This document shows, piece after piece, positions 36,101 through 43,481 of a DNA stretch of 64,000 bases. Every line of letters starts with the position of its first letter. Within the stretch, counting starts at the first letter, position 1. This DNA comes from TMED23 sp964643045 (lineage in GTDB: Bacteria > Pseudomonadota > Alphaproteobacteria > Rhodospirillales > UBA2165). Both the position numbers and the translations under genes were made by a program. The stretch spans positions 1-64,000 of the forward strand of contig CAZXSC010000003.1 in the NCBI GenBank assembly GCA_964643045.1, written 5' to 3'. The notes under the pieces were generated by a model that did no database searches, was not told where the DNA came from, and saw nothing but the letters and a program-made list of their open reading frames with translations.

Positions 36101-36928
36101 AGCTGCTTCTTTCCCAGGAGATAAAACAGCAAAACCTGTGCAATTTAAAATGATATCTGGTTCGGTTTCTTTCAATAATAATTTTAATATGCCAGCAGAG
36201 ATAGGATCTTTTAGACTACTGACAAAAATTGGTAATGGATTTAGATTCCTAGCCTGAAGACTTTGGATTAAACTATCTATGGGCGCAAGATCAGAGGTCT
36301 GTAGCATCGATCGATAGAAAATAATAGCATTAATAGGATGACCATCAGTCCAATGCTGCCTAATTTTGATTAAATCAGGGAAAGATGATCCTGGCCAATA
36401 AAGCCCCGCTTGAACTAAGGAAATTGGCTCAATCCACTCGATGTTCTTACCAATCAACGAACTTGCATAATTCAATAGGTGTCGAATGTTATCAGCACCA
36501 CTTTGTACACAATACTGCCATATGCGGTGGCAGGTTTCTGGATCAAGCGTGGATAGCTCTGTTAACTCTGGATCGGGATTATCGTCACCCGGTACAATCG
36601 CAAGTTTAATATTATTTCCAAGACACAAATTCTGTATTTGTTCAATTCCGTATGACCAGTATCCCAAACCGCCAAGGAGACGTATTATCACTAGTTTGGC
36701 GCCGGCAATTGTATTTTCTACATATAGATCAACCGACATATTATGACCAAGCTGCATAAGATTAGCCAGCCTCAATGATGGATAGTCACAGCTTTTATGC
36801 TGTTCAGATAGTATAGCTAAGTCAGTAGCAGCTGCAGAAAGAAAAATTATATCACCTGGCGTTTGCCTAAGATCCACAGCTTCACTTCCGTCACTAATTT
36901 CTCCAGGTTGAATAACAAGTAGATGCAT
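33200..36928 (-). CDS. cobN: Cobaltochelatase subunit CobN
   Basis: 1242 aa, full length for CobN/BchH-family large subunits. Recognisable segments include RRVAVILANYPNKDGRLGNGVGLDTP, HAIVHVGKHGNLEWLPGKS and GTANMRTGGDDIAQALAFMGVQP. The C-terminus has WIEGVMRHGYKGAFEIAATVDYLFAFAATT. It binds the corrin and Co2+ in the late, ATP-dependent cobalt insertion into hydrogenobyrinate a,c-diamide. The usual partners CobS and CobT (AAA+ and von Willebrand subunits) are not in the window. The neighbours cobW (8 bp upstream) and cobO (11 bp downstream) match the aerobic-type operon order. Confidence 0.96.
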   Translation of the reverse strand: MHLLVIQPGEISDGSEAVDLRQTPGDIIFLSAAATDLAILSEQHKSCDYPSLRLANLMQLGHNMSVDLYVENTIAGAKLVIIRLLGGLGYWSYGIEQIQNLCLGNNIKLAIVPGDDNPDPELTELSTLDPETCHRIWQYCVQSGADNIRHLLNYASSLIGKNIEWIEPISLVQAGLYWPGSSFPDLIKIRQHWTDGHPINAIIFYRSMLQTSDLAPIDSLIQSLQARNLNPLPIFVSSLKDPISAGILKLLLKETEPDIILNCTGFAVLSPGKEAAETPFSQANCPVIQVVLSGGNFEEWKEGVRGLSSKDLAMNVALPEVDGRLISRAISFKKSHYFDDATEVAVVKHQPVKSRIDFVAELAASWTRLRHTGIYERRVAVILANYPNKDGRLGNGVGLDTPAAIAVIFGKMREMGYYLTDEAPFNSKEIIRRLFSGPTNAVGNKKNGGTPMSLTDYNKFFHNLPKKVKNAMIKRWGSPENDPFFSKDHFMLPIHTFGNIILAIQPARGYNIDPISSYHDPDLVPPHGYLAFYACLRCEIDIHAIVHVGKHGNLEWLPGKSLMLDNDCYPEISLGALPHLYPFIVNDPGEGTQAKRRSGAIIIDHLTPPLTRAESYGPLRDLEQLVDEYYQASGLDPRRLKILSQEIINISKNIGLDKDIGVTNFDDENSFLSKIDNHLCELKEMQVRDGLHVFGVSPKNNQEADLLIALTRLPRNDGQGCNASIIRTLASDLGLKNFDPLDCKMNEKWRGPRPSELDICEDQWRSNGDTVERLENLALELVKGKFLSKPEWKETNLVLGLINESLRPIIANCGKHEINSLMLGLEGSFVLPGSSGAPSRGRLDVLPTGKNFYSVDVRSIPTPAAWKLGWKSAVLLIERHFQEYGEYPKRLAVSAWGTANMRTGGDDIAQALAFMGVQPSWDKQANRVTGFEVIPLTVLGRPRVDVVFRISGLFRDAFPAQVDLLDSAVRAVSVQDESEFDNPLADQVRKDSKVLVDAGASNQDALRRASFRIFGSKPGAYGAGLQTLIDERCWETDEDLARAYITWGGYVYGDGAEGQAEADLFRSRLKEIEIVVHNQDNREHDILDSDDYYQFEGGITAAVRSLSGKQPQIYHNDHSRPETPKIRTLTEEIGRVVRARAANPKWIEGVMRHGYKGAFEIAATVDYLFAFAATTKVVGDHHFDQLFEAYLENTQVRDFIEQNNPSALKEISERFNEAIERGFWHPRSNSIIGLLAQFRDQA

Positions 36929-36936
36929 AATAAATA

Positions 36937-37968
36937 TTAGCCGGTAAGAATTTTTTCAACAGAAACAATATCAAAGCCCTTCAGACCAATGACCACAAGT
37001 TGACTATTACGAACTTCACCCATATTCCATGGTCTGTCATAATAAGAATCAACACGCTCACCAACGCCTTGGATCACGAAACGAGCAGATTTACCGGGGA
37101 CTTGAACAACTCCCTTTATCCTCAGAACTCCTATTTCCCTTAAAGCGCGTCTGACCCGCTCATTAAGGCTCGCAGGGACAACAACTGGACTGAGACTGAC
37201 GGTAATAGTATCGAAATCGTCGTGCTCATGTTCTTCATCATCATGAAAAGAAGGTCGTGCATCAATGTCATCTTCAACAGCCGCGCCCAAACCCAAAAAG
37301 ACTTTCGGATCTAATTGACCATGGATGACAGGAATTGCTTCCACCGACGTTTGTGACTGCTTATTTATTAGCGTTAAAACATCAGTTAGATCCTTTTTTT
37401 CCATCATGTCAGATTTACTAACAACAACCATATCAGCGCAGGCCAACTGATCGCTGAAAACTTCTTCTAAAGGGTTTTCATGGTCTAGTGATGGATCGAT
37501 TTCTCGTTGTCGTTTTATTAATTCAGGGTCGTCTGCAAACAATCCCGATTTTATAGCTGGGCCATCAACGACCGTAATTACGCCATCAACTGTAGTTCGA
37601 GAGCGTATTTCAGGCCATTGAAACGCCTGCACTAGCGGCTTAGGTAGAGCCAAGCCTGAAGTTTCAATCACGATTTGATCCGGACAATTATCCCGATTTA
37701 ACAAGGTTTCAAGTGTGGGGATAAAGTCATCGGCTACAGTGCAGCAAATACAACCGTTGGTAAGTTCGACCACATCTTCTTCAGAACATGAATCATTATT
37801 ACAACCTTTTAAGATACTACCATCAATACCAAGATCACCAAATTCGTTGATAATTAACGCAAGCTTCATACCATCAGCATTCACAAGAGCATGACGGATC
37901 AAACTGGTTTTCCCTGCACCTAAAAAACCTGTGATCACCGTGACGGGTGTTTTTGATCCTAATGCCAT
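36937..37968 (-). CDS. cobW: Cobalamin biosynthesis GTPase CobW
   Basis: 343 aa. Walker A GFLGAGKT (residues 14-21), GCICC metal motif (72-76), and ETSGLALPKPLVQAFQWPEIR. An acidic and histidine-rich loop (FHDDEEHEHDDFD) lies about residue 240, typical of true CobW. It is thought to hand Co2+ to the chelatase CobN, which directly follows. AAGGAA ribosome site; 9 bp after cobU. Confidence 0.95.
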   Translation of the reverse strand: MALGSKTPVTVITGFLGAGKTSLIRHALVNADGMKLALIINEFGDLGIDGSILKGCNNDSCSEEDVVELTNGCICCTVADDFIPTLETLLNRDNCPDQIVIETSGLALPKPLVQAFQWPEIRSRTTVDGVITVVDGPAIKSGLFADDPELIKRQREIDPSLDHENPLEEVFSDQLACADMVVVSKSDMMEKKDLTDVLTLINKQSQTSVEAIPVIHGQLDPKVFLGLGAAVEDDIDARPSFHDDEEHEHDDFDTITVSLSPVVVPASLNERVRRALREIGVLRIKGVVQVPGKSARFVIQGVGERVDSYYDRPWNMGEVRNSQLVVIGLKGFDIVSVEKILTG

Positions 37969-37977
37969 CTAAGTTCC

Positions 37978-38517
37978 TTATTTTAGAATTGTCGGAATAC
38001 CTGCCGTTACAAAAATAACATTATCAGAAATATCGGCAATCTTTTGATTCATTTGGCCGGCTAAATCAATAAACTTACGACCCAGAATATTTTCTGGAAT
38101 GACGCCTTGACCAACCTCACTGGAGACGAAAACAACAGGAAATGTTAATCTCTTTGTTAATGCACACAAATCAGCAACTTCTGCCTCAATATTCTTTTCA
38201 AGTAACATTATATTCGTAAGCCATAAGGTCAAACAATCAACCAAAGCGGGTTTCGTTTGACCATCAAGCGACAAAAGGGTCTGAACTAACAATACTGGCT
38301 CTTCAATTGTTTGCCAATTATGACCACGGCGGTCCTGATGGGTCTTAATACGTAATGCCATTTCCTTATCAATGTTTTCAGAGGTCGCTATGTACCAACC
38401 ACCTCCAGCGATTTCGATAAGCTTCTCGGCAAATTCACTTTTACCCGAACGCTGACCTCCAAGTATTAACGTATAGCCATTATCGTCTAGGTTCACTAAT
38501 TTATTCATTGTACTCAT
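37978..38517 (-). CDS. cobU: Adenosylcobinamide kinase / phosphate guanylyltransferase
   Basis: About 179 aa from the ATG at 38517; another ATG lies at 38508, and the open frame extends to a GTG at 38589. YTLILGGQRSGKSEFAEKLIE is the P-loop. The guanylylated histidine region reads ALRIKTHQDRRGHNW, and SSEVGQGVIPE is the second hallmark. It phosphorylates adenosylcobinamide and attaches GMP, preparing the CobS reaction. Also named cobP. Confidence 0.93.
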   Translation of the reverse strand: MSTMNKLVNLDDNGYTLILGGQRSGKSEFAEKLIEIAGGGWYIATSENIDKEMALRIKTHQDRRGHNWQTIEEPVLLVQTLLSLDGQTKPALVDCLTLWLTNIMLLEKNIEAEVADLCALTKRLTFPVVFVSSEVGQGVIPENILGRKFIDLAGQMNQKIADISDNVIFVTAGIPTILK

Positions 38518-38589
38518 ATTTATTGCGAATAGTTGATTACAAAATATACTTAAAGTTAGCATTTGGGTATTGGTAAGGCAAAATATCAC

Positions 38590-39171
38590 TCAGCGATTAA
38601 TGCCGTGGACACACCAAACCCGCAAATTGCCATCCGGAATGTTTTCAATCTGGGTTAGTGATAAATTATCCAACTGGAAAGTCAGTGCCGATTTTGCAAA
38701 CAAATTTAATGCTATAGCCAACGCCGCACGGATTGTCCCAGCGTGTGCCACCGCAATTATATTTCGACCCTGGTATTCGTCAGAAAGTTCTCCTATCGTA
38801 AGCGAAACTCTATCCAACATACTTACAAAACTCTCACCACCAGGCGGTACTTCGGTCGCGAAGTTTTGCCAAAATTTATCGGTCAAATCATTCCGAAGAT
38901 TGTTCCAGCTTTTTCCGTTCCATTCTCCAAAATCCTGTTCCATTAATCCACTAACTGCACGACAATTCGTACCGCCTAAAGCTGCAGCCGTCTGTTCTGT
39001 CCTGGGTAAGCCACTTGTCAACCAAACGGCATCTTTCGGCAATGTAGTTATCCGGCTAACAATCGAATCGTGATCCGTAAGATCGGCATCAACGTTATCT
39101 TGACCGTGAATAATACCAGGCAATCCCGAAGAAGGTGCATGACGAACCCACCACCAATGCGTTGTCGTCAT
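38590..39171 (-). CDS. Histidine phosphatase, probable alpha-ribazole phosphatase
   Basis: 193 aa. The phosphoglycerate-mutase-like active site has WWVRHAPSSG (RHA instead of the common RHG), SGLPRTEQTA, a catalytic glutamate in EQDFGEWNGKSW, and VAHAGTIRAAL with the second histidine. In Salmonella CobC, this family removes phosphate from alpha-ribazole-5'-phosphate or cobalamin-5'-phosphate. The ATG overlaps the cobS stop by 4 nt, which supports the B12 role. Assignment to CobC rests on context; the fold alone is generic. Confidence 0.8.
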   Translation of the reverse strand: MTTTHWWWVRHAPSSGLPGIIHGQDNVDADLTDHDSIVSRITTLPKDAVWLTSGLPRTEQTAAALGGTNCRAVSGLMEQDFGEWNGKSWNNLRNDLTDKFWQNFATEVPPGGESFVSMLDRVSLTIGELSDEYQGRNIIAVAHAGTIRAALAIALNLFAKSALTFQLDNLSLTQIENIPDGNLRVWCVHGINR

Positions 39172-40037
39172 TCGAAACCCACCATCACTATTGATAACAA
39201 CATCGCTACATCAGTAATCTGCTGACATGCCCCCAAAACATCGCCCGTTTGACCTCCAATGCGAATGGCTACAAAATAAACGAAAAAACCTACAGACAGT
39301 ATAGAAATTCCCAAAGCGACAATAGTAACCCTAAAACCTAACAAAATGAGTAGAAAACCAATCCCTATAAATAAGGCTATAAGTGCCCGGTCGAGGCTCG
39401 GCTTCCCAGCACTAGTACTCAAACCATCTTCACGAGCAACAGGTATTAAATGCATGATAATTGGCAATGCCGCGCGTGATCCAGCCGAAGTGGCGATTAA
39501 GGAAATGCAGATATACGTGTAACCTAATTCGCTAATTTCGGTAAAAACAGCCCAGCGCAAACCAAAACTGAAAAGTAACGCCATCACCCCGTAACTACCA
39601 ATTTTACTATCCCGCATAATTTCTAATTTTTGATCCCGGGTTATCCCCCCTCCAAGTCCATCAAATGTATCAGCTAGCCCGTCTTCGTGGAGCGCTCCTG
39701 TTACTAACGTAATCGTTAATAATGCAAATAGAGCCAACAAAATCGGCGGAAAACCGAACCAACTTCCAATCCACACGACTACAGAGGCAATTAAGCCAAT
39801 GACCGCGCCAATTATTGGAAAAAATCTTGATGCTTCTGAAATTGAAAAATCTTCGGGAGAAACGCCAATATATATTGGTAATCGCGTCAATACACCAAAG
39901 CAAATTTTTAAATCAGAGAACCACCCCTGCTTATCTACATTATGTTTTATACGTCCCAAGAAGTCGGAACCGCCAACCGGATCCTCATCACTAATGCTAT
40001 CTGATTGTTTAGCTTTTTCGAAATTTTCGTTGCTCAT
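39168..40037 (-). CDS. cobS: Adenosylcobinamide-GDP ribazoletransferase (cobalamin synthase)
   Basis: 289 aa, multi-pass membrane protein. The catalytic loop GALHEDGLADTFDGLGGGITRDQKLEIMRDSKIGSYG is the conserved acidic motif. RLPIYIGVSPEDFSISEASRFFPIIGAVIG begins the membrane domain after about 50 soluble residues. It joins adenosylcobinamide-GDP with alpha-ribazole. Heads the minus-strand series cobS-phosphatase-cobU-cobW-cobN-cobO-cobQ. This is cobalamin synthase (cobV), not the chelatase subunit also called CobS. Confidence 0.96.
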   Translation of the reverse strand: MSNENFEKAKQSDSISDEDPVGGSDFLGRIKHNVDKQGWFSDLKICFGVLTRLPIYIGVSPEDFSISEASRFFPIIGAVIGLIASVVVWIGSWFGFPPILLALFALLTITLVTGALHEDGLADTFDGLGGGITRDQKLEIMRDSKIGSYGVMALLFSFGLRWAVFTEISELGYTYICISLIATSAGSRAALPIIMHLIPVAREDGLSTSAGKPSLDRALIALFIGIGFLLILLGFRVTIVALGISILSVGFFVYFVAIRIGGQTGDVLGACQQITDVAMLLSIVMVGFE

Positions 40038-40172
40038 AATATTTGTATCTTTTTGGCCAAATTAAGTCCCTAATGCTTTTTTGCTTTTGTTAATATCATC
40101 CGCGTTATATTACACGGTATAAATCTAATTTATTATACTCAAATAATAGCCTAAAGGCGATGAGAATACTAA
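40038..40172. promoter_or_regulatory. Divergent control region between cobS and cobT
   Basis: 135 bp, AT-rich, must hold the promoters for the seven-gene cobS-to-cobQ series and for cobT. No cobalamin-riboswitch core and no clear inverted repeat were recognised here. Confidence 0.4.
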
Positions 40173-41195
40173 ATGACAAAAAGCCCAATCACTTCACTTA
40201 ATGCTATCCGAAAACTAATTCAAGATTTTCCTGGCCCAGATAAGGAAGCAATAGCAAATTCCGAAGTTCGAGAACTTGAACTTACCAAGCCTCGAGGATC
40301 CCTCGGACGACTTGAAGAAATAGCTGCATGGCTTGCTGGTTGGCAGGGTAAATATCCGGCAAGAATGGACTTGCCACGTGCTATTGTTTTTGCTGGTTCT
40401 CATGGCATAACGGCACAAAATATTTCAGCTTTTCCGCCCGAGGTAAATCAACAAATGGTTTCAAATTTTCAATCTGGTGGTGCTGCGATAAATCAGCTGT
40501 GTAAGGTTTTCGATATTGAACTAAAAGTAATGGAAGCTGCCCTTGATATCCCTACTAGAGATTTCTCGAAAGAACCTGCCATGGATGGTGCTGACTGCGC
40601 AGAAGCTGTAGCTTTTGGAATGTCGGGCCCAGATGTCGGTTTGGATCTTCTATGTGTTGGGGATATGGGTATCGGAAACACCACAGCATCAGCTGCGATT
40701 TGTCTCGCTCTTTATGGAGGTAAAGAAAGTGACTGGGTTGGACCTGGTACTGGGGTCGAGGGCAAAAAATTAGCAAATAAAATGAAGGTGGTTAAGGAGA
40801 GTGTTTTGTTACACAAATCAGCACTAACCGATGGACTTGAAATTCTCCGGTGCTTAGGAGGTCGAGAAATGGCCGCAATATGCGGTGCCATTATAACTGC
40901 ACGTTTATCTCGAATCCCAATATTGTTGGATGGTTATGTTACCTGTGCAGCGGCTGCCACACTCCATGCGTTTGATCCGCATTCCTTAGACCACTGTATT
41001 GTTGGGCACGTCTCGGGTGAACCCGGACATCGCCGCTTACTGAAGCGGCTTGGTAAAGTGCCTTTACTTGATTTTGGTATGAAGTTAGGAGAGGGTTCTG
41101 GAGCCGCATTAGCTGTTGGAATTCTGCGTGGCGCAGTAGCCTGCCATAACGGTATGGCGACATTTGAAGAAGCAAAAGTAACAAATAACAATTAA
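40173..41195 (+). CDS. cobT: Nicotinate-nucleotide--dimethylbenzimidazole phosphoribosyltransferase
   Basis: 340 aa. LTKPRGSLGRLEEIAAWLAGWQ, LLCVGDMGIGNTTASAAICLALYGG and LLDFGMKLGEGSGAALAVGILR are the family signatures; the last contains the catalytic glutamate. It makes alpha-ribazole-5'-phosphate from DMB or another lower-ligand base. Also named cobU in Pseudomonas. bluB, which makes DMB, is not in the window. Confidence 0.96.
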   Translation: MTKSPITSLNAIRKLIQDFPGPDKEAIANSEVRELELTKPRGSLGRLEEIAAWLAGWQGKYPARMDLPRAIVFAGSHGITAQNISAFPPEVNQQMVSNFQSGGAAINQLCKVFDIELKVMEAALDIPTRDFSKEPAMDGADCAEAVAFGMSGPDVGLDLLCVGDMGIGNTTASAAICLALYGGKESDWVGPGTGVEGKKLANKMKVVKESVLLHKSALTDGLEILRCLGGREMAAICGAIITARLSRIPILLDGYVTCAAAATLHAFDPHSLDHCIVGHVSGEPGHRRLLKRLGKVPLLDFGMKLGEGSGAALAVGILRGAVACHNGMATFEEAKVTNNN

Positions 41196-41236
41196 TCCTC
41201 CCAACAATTCCTCAACATCAACCTGGTCCTAGAAGA

Positions 41237-41254
41237 CACCTAACATTCTAGGTG
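41237..41254. repeat. 6-bp hairpin between convergent cobT and cbtA
   Basis: CACCTA (41237-41242), 6-nt loop, TAGGTG (41249-41254). It lies 41 bases past the cobT stop. No T-run on either side, so it is at best a weak or factor-assisted terminator. Confidence 0.35.
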
Positions 41255-41281
41255 AACACAAGTAAACTATTGAAAATTGAA

Positions 41282-42163
41282 TTAATTTAATTGGGGCTTT
41301 AAAGTATTTGAATTGCTTTCCCCGGATAATTTAGCATGTAACAAGGTCGCCGACACACCTAAAGTTAACCACATTAATCCTGAAACAAGTAAGGTCACCA
41401 TCACAAACTGTGCAGCCAACTCTGGTGGCAAAACTCCAACAATACCAAATTCAGGGAAAGGCGCTCCAACGGCGTGTGGTACTGTCAAAAATAAAAGGGA
41501 AGTAACCCGCCAAGTAACAGACTTGCCAAAAGCAAAAAGCGCTAGGCCCACAACGCTTGACGTCGCTGTTGCCAACCACCAGATTTGGCGAGCAAGTAAA
41601 TCTCCAGCGACAGACCCTGGTAATTCTGGGGGCAAGCCCAATCCGGGTAAAAATGAGAAACACAAAAAACCCGCGCCGGCCCATACTAAACCTTTAAAGA
41701 GGTTTATTTGTCTGCCATAAAGCGTAAAACCGGATGCCAGCAATAAACCGAACGCAATGGCTGTTAACATATTTGCTGCCAAGGAATATAGCGAACGTTC
41801 AACACCATCTTGTGGTATCCATGCATTTTCATTATGTGAATGCGCGCCATGGTCATGGGACACTCCAGTCATAGGCCCCTCGTGGCGGTGCTCATTTGTT
41901 GAATTTGGATGGGTATGCATGTTGCCGTTACCATGAATGTGGAAATTTCTTTCATGGAAATGCGGAACGTTTCCACCAGTATGGGTATGGGTGATACTGT
42001 TTTGATGCATATGTTTGATGCCGAATGAAGATACATCCGAACGCAGCTCAAAAATTTCTGCTTTAGCAATAAGTGGCTGAACCATCGTCAAATGTGCGAT
42101 CGTCAAAATTACGCCCGCGATCGCCCCAGATAAACACCCGGTAAATATTAATCGTTGTAACAT
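41282..42163 (-). CDS. cbtA: Cobalt transporter subunit CbtA
   Basis: About 293 aa from ATG 42163 (TTG at 42169 is also in frame). About six membrane helices, the first at LIFTGCLSGAIAGVILTIAHL. Between helices 1 and 2 lies a long histidine-rich stretch (KHMHQNSITHTHTGG, HFHERNFHIHGNGNMHTHP, SHDHGAHSHN), fitting metal capture on the outer face. CbtA with CbtB was predicted as a cobalt uptake system from its B12 riboswitch control (established in comparative genomics); the riboswitch is present here too. Confidence 0.9.
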   Translation of the reverse strand: MLQRLIFTGCLSGAIAGVILTIAHLTMVQPLIAKAEIFELRSDVSSFGIKHMHQNSITHTHTGGNVPHFHERNFHIHGNGNMHTHPNSTNEHRHEGPMTGVSHDHGAHSHNENAWIPQDGVERSLYSLAANMLTAIAFGLLLASGFTLYGRQINLFKGLVWAGAGFLCFSFLPGLGLPPELPGSVAGDLLARQIWWLATATSSVVGLALFAFGKSVTWRVTSLLFLTVPHAVGAPFPEFGIVGVLPPELAAQFVMVTLLVSGLMWLTLGVSATLLHAKLSGESNSNTLKPQLN

Positions 42164-42172
42164 TAGCAAAAC

Positions 42173-42358
42173 CTAATGACAGGGAAAGGAATTTACGTGT
42201 CGAGCATCATGTGCCGCGTTGTGGATAAAACTTCCGCTGGCAAACCCAATCCCAAGCAAAATAAATGATCCTATGATGATTCCAAATGACGCAACAATTA
42301 ACCTTTGTGACAAGTTACTAAGTTTAGTACTTTGTTGAAAAACACTTAACCGACTCAT
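42173..42358 (-). CDS. cbtB: Cobalt transporter subunit CbtB
   Basis: 61 aa. One membrane helix (LIVASFGIIIGSFILLGIGFASG) and the histidine signature at the C-terminus (FIHNAAHDARHVNSFPCH). The family is defined by exactly this small size and His-rich end. A strong GGAGGG ribosome site lies 8 bases before the ATG and about 10 bases after the riboswitch closing stem. cbtA follows within 9 bp. Confidence 0.92.
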   Translation of the reverse strand: MSRLSVFQQSTKLSNLSQRLIVASFGIIIGSFILLGIGFASGSFIHNAAHDARHVNSFPCH

Positions 42359-42378
42359 TCCACCCTCCGTGTAAAATT

Positions 42379-42496
42379 TGATGACTGGTATCTGGCTTGC
42401 ACGATGCTTATAGTTGCGGGGTAGCTACGGAATTACTCAAGAACGAGTTCACCGTATTCCCAATTCATCCCCTCTAGCGATAACGGTAAGCCATCA
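42379..42496 (-). ncRNA. Cobalamin riboswitch, compact form, upstream of cbtBA
   Basis: Read on the minus strand: closing stem TGATGGC (42496-42490) with GTCATCA (42385-42379), 7 bp including one G-U. The core GGGAATACGGTG (42461-42450) is followed by ATTCCGTAGCTACCCCGCAACTATAAGC (42433-42406), the most conserved part of the B12-element, and then AGCCAGATACC near the 3' end. The peripheral GCCACTG-containing arm of large adenosylcobalamin riboswitches is missing, so the aptamer is only about 118 nt. It ends 20 nt before the cbtB ATG, close to the GGAGGG site, so translational repression is the likely mode (inference). Confidence 0.85.
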
Positions 42497-42591
42497 GAAA
42501 GTCAATCTGAAATCTGGTTGCATTTGTACGAAATTAGTTTCGAAACCTTTTCAATTGTAATCCCGACTTACCGTTCAGCATAGCTACAAAC

Positions 42592-42616
42592 AAAAAAATT
42601 GGTAGGAGACACCAAT
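42592..42616 (-). terminator. Terminator-like hairpin upstream of the cbtB riboswitch
   Basis: On the minus strand ATTGGTG, loop TCTCC, TACCAAT (42616-42598), followed by Ts down to about 42592. A transcript entering from the ubiX side on the minus strand would meet it before the riboswitch. No minus-strand gene lies immediately upstream to need it. Confidence 0.45.
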
Positions 42617-42745
42617 ACCCTTTACTGTTAAGCCTTTGCAGTGCTAATAGTTCATTCTATCTAGATTCGATTAAAGCTGGTAGCAAAGGTGCTAGAGTAT
42701 AAATCAAACGTGCTGCGTATAAATATTGAATAGAATGGTAATAAT

Positions 42746-43333
42746 TTGAAAAAAATTATAATTGGCATTACCGGTTCAACTGGGACAGTTCTGGGAATCC
42801 GCCTGCTGGAGATCCTGAATGGAACAAATATAGAAACTCATCTGATAATAAGTAAATGGGGACACCAAACGCTCGAACACGAAACCAACTATAGCTACGA
42901 GCAAGTCATTGCTATGGCTGACATCCATTACCCTCCTGGCGAAATGGGAGCCGCTGTGTCTTCAGGCTCCTTCCATACTGAAGGCATGATCATTATTCCG
43001 TGCTCAATGGCTAGCCTCGCTTCGATCGCAAGTGGTCAGGGATCCCACCTTGTTCACCGGGCCGCGGACGTCATATTAAAAGAACAGAGGAAGCTTGTAC
43101 TGGTCGCTCGCGAGACACCTCTCAACCAAATTCATTTAGAGAACATGCAAAAATTAGCTGGCATGGGAGTTAGAATTGTGCCGCCGATGATGGCTTTTTA
43201 TAATCACCCGAAAAGTATTGAGGACATGATCGACCATGTGGTCATGCGCGTTTTGGATCAGTTTGATATTACGGTTGATACCGTGCCACGCTGGGAAGGT
43301 AATATGAAACAACAACAAAGAGAGACTTCTTGA
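42746..43333 (+). CDS. UbiX/VdcB-type flavin prenyltransferase
   Basis: 195 aa. IIIGITGSTGTVLGIRLLEIL at the N-terminus binds FMN; IIPCSMASLASIASGQGSHLVHRAADVILKEQRKLVLVARETP is the diagnostic central block. Prenylates FMN to make the cofactor of UbiD-type decarboxylases. The start is TTG at 42746 because the only near ATG (42735) stops after four codons; no good ribosome site is seen. No ubiD is in the window, so its partner must be elsewhere. It may be the general ubiquinone UbiX or one dedicated to an aromatic decarboxylase. Confidence 0.82.
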   Translation: MKKIIIGITGSTGTVLGIRLLEILNGTNIETHLIISKWGHQTLEHETNYSYEQVIAMADIHYPPGEMGAAVSSGSFHTEGMIIIPCSMASLASIASGQGSHLVHRAADVILKEQRKLVLVARETPLNQIHLENMQKLAGMGVRIVPPMMAFYNHPKSIEDMIDHVVMRVLDQFDITVDTVPRWEGNMKQQQRETS

Positions 43334-43412
43334 AAGCTTGTCCATATTCATCCAACGCTAAATTATATTGCAGTTCCAAGTAGTAATTATTGAATTTGTC
43401 GTATGAAACGAG

Positions 43413-43450
43413 AAGTCCCCCAACTCTTATTAGAAAGCTGAGGGACTTTT
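43413..43450 (+). terminator. Terminator after the ubiX-like gene
   Basis: AAGTCCC..CA (from 43413) pairs with TG.GGGACTT (to 43448) around a loop of about 15 nt, with one C-A mismatch; Ts follow on the plus strand. It lies 80 bp past the stop and 30 bp before the convergent permease stop, so it may serve both directions. Confidence 0.65.
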
Positions 43451-43481
43451 GTGTTCATCCTATGTGCTTCTTCAATGCTAA

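Larger units (their letters stand above)
42359..42745. promoter_or_regulatory. 387-bp intergenic region between cbtB and ubiX-like gene
   Basis: Contents seen: cobalamin riboswitch on the minus strand (42379-42496), a perfect 10-bp palindrome GTTTCGAAAC at 42537-42546, and a hairpin with T-run at 42592-42616 on the minus strand. The remaining 130 bp to the UbiX start (42617-42745) is featureless to me. The promoter for cbtBA should lie upstream of 42496 on the minus strand. Confidence 0.6.

Noticed and set aside
40038..40172. Cobalamin riboswitch upstream of cobS or cobT
   Set aside because: The gap is short and lacks the conserved core.
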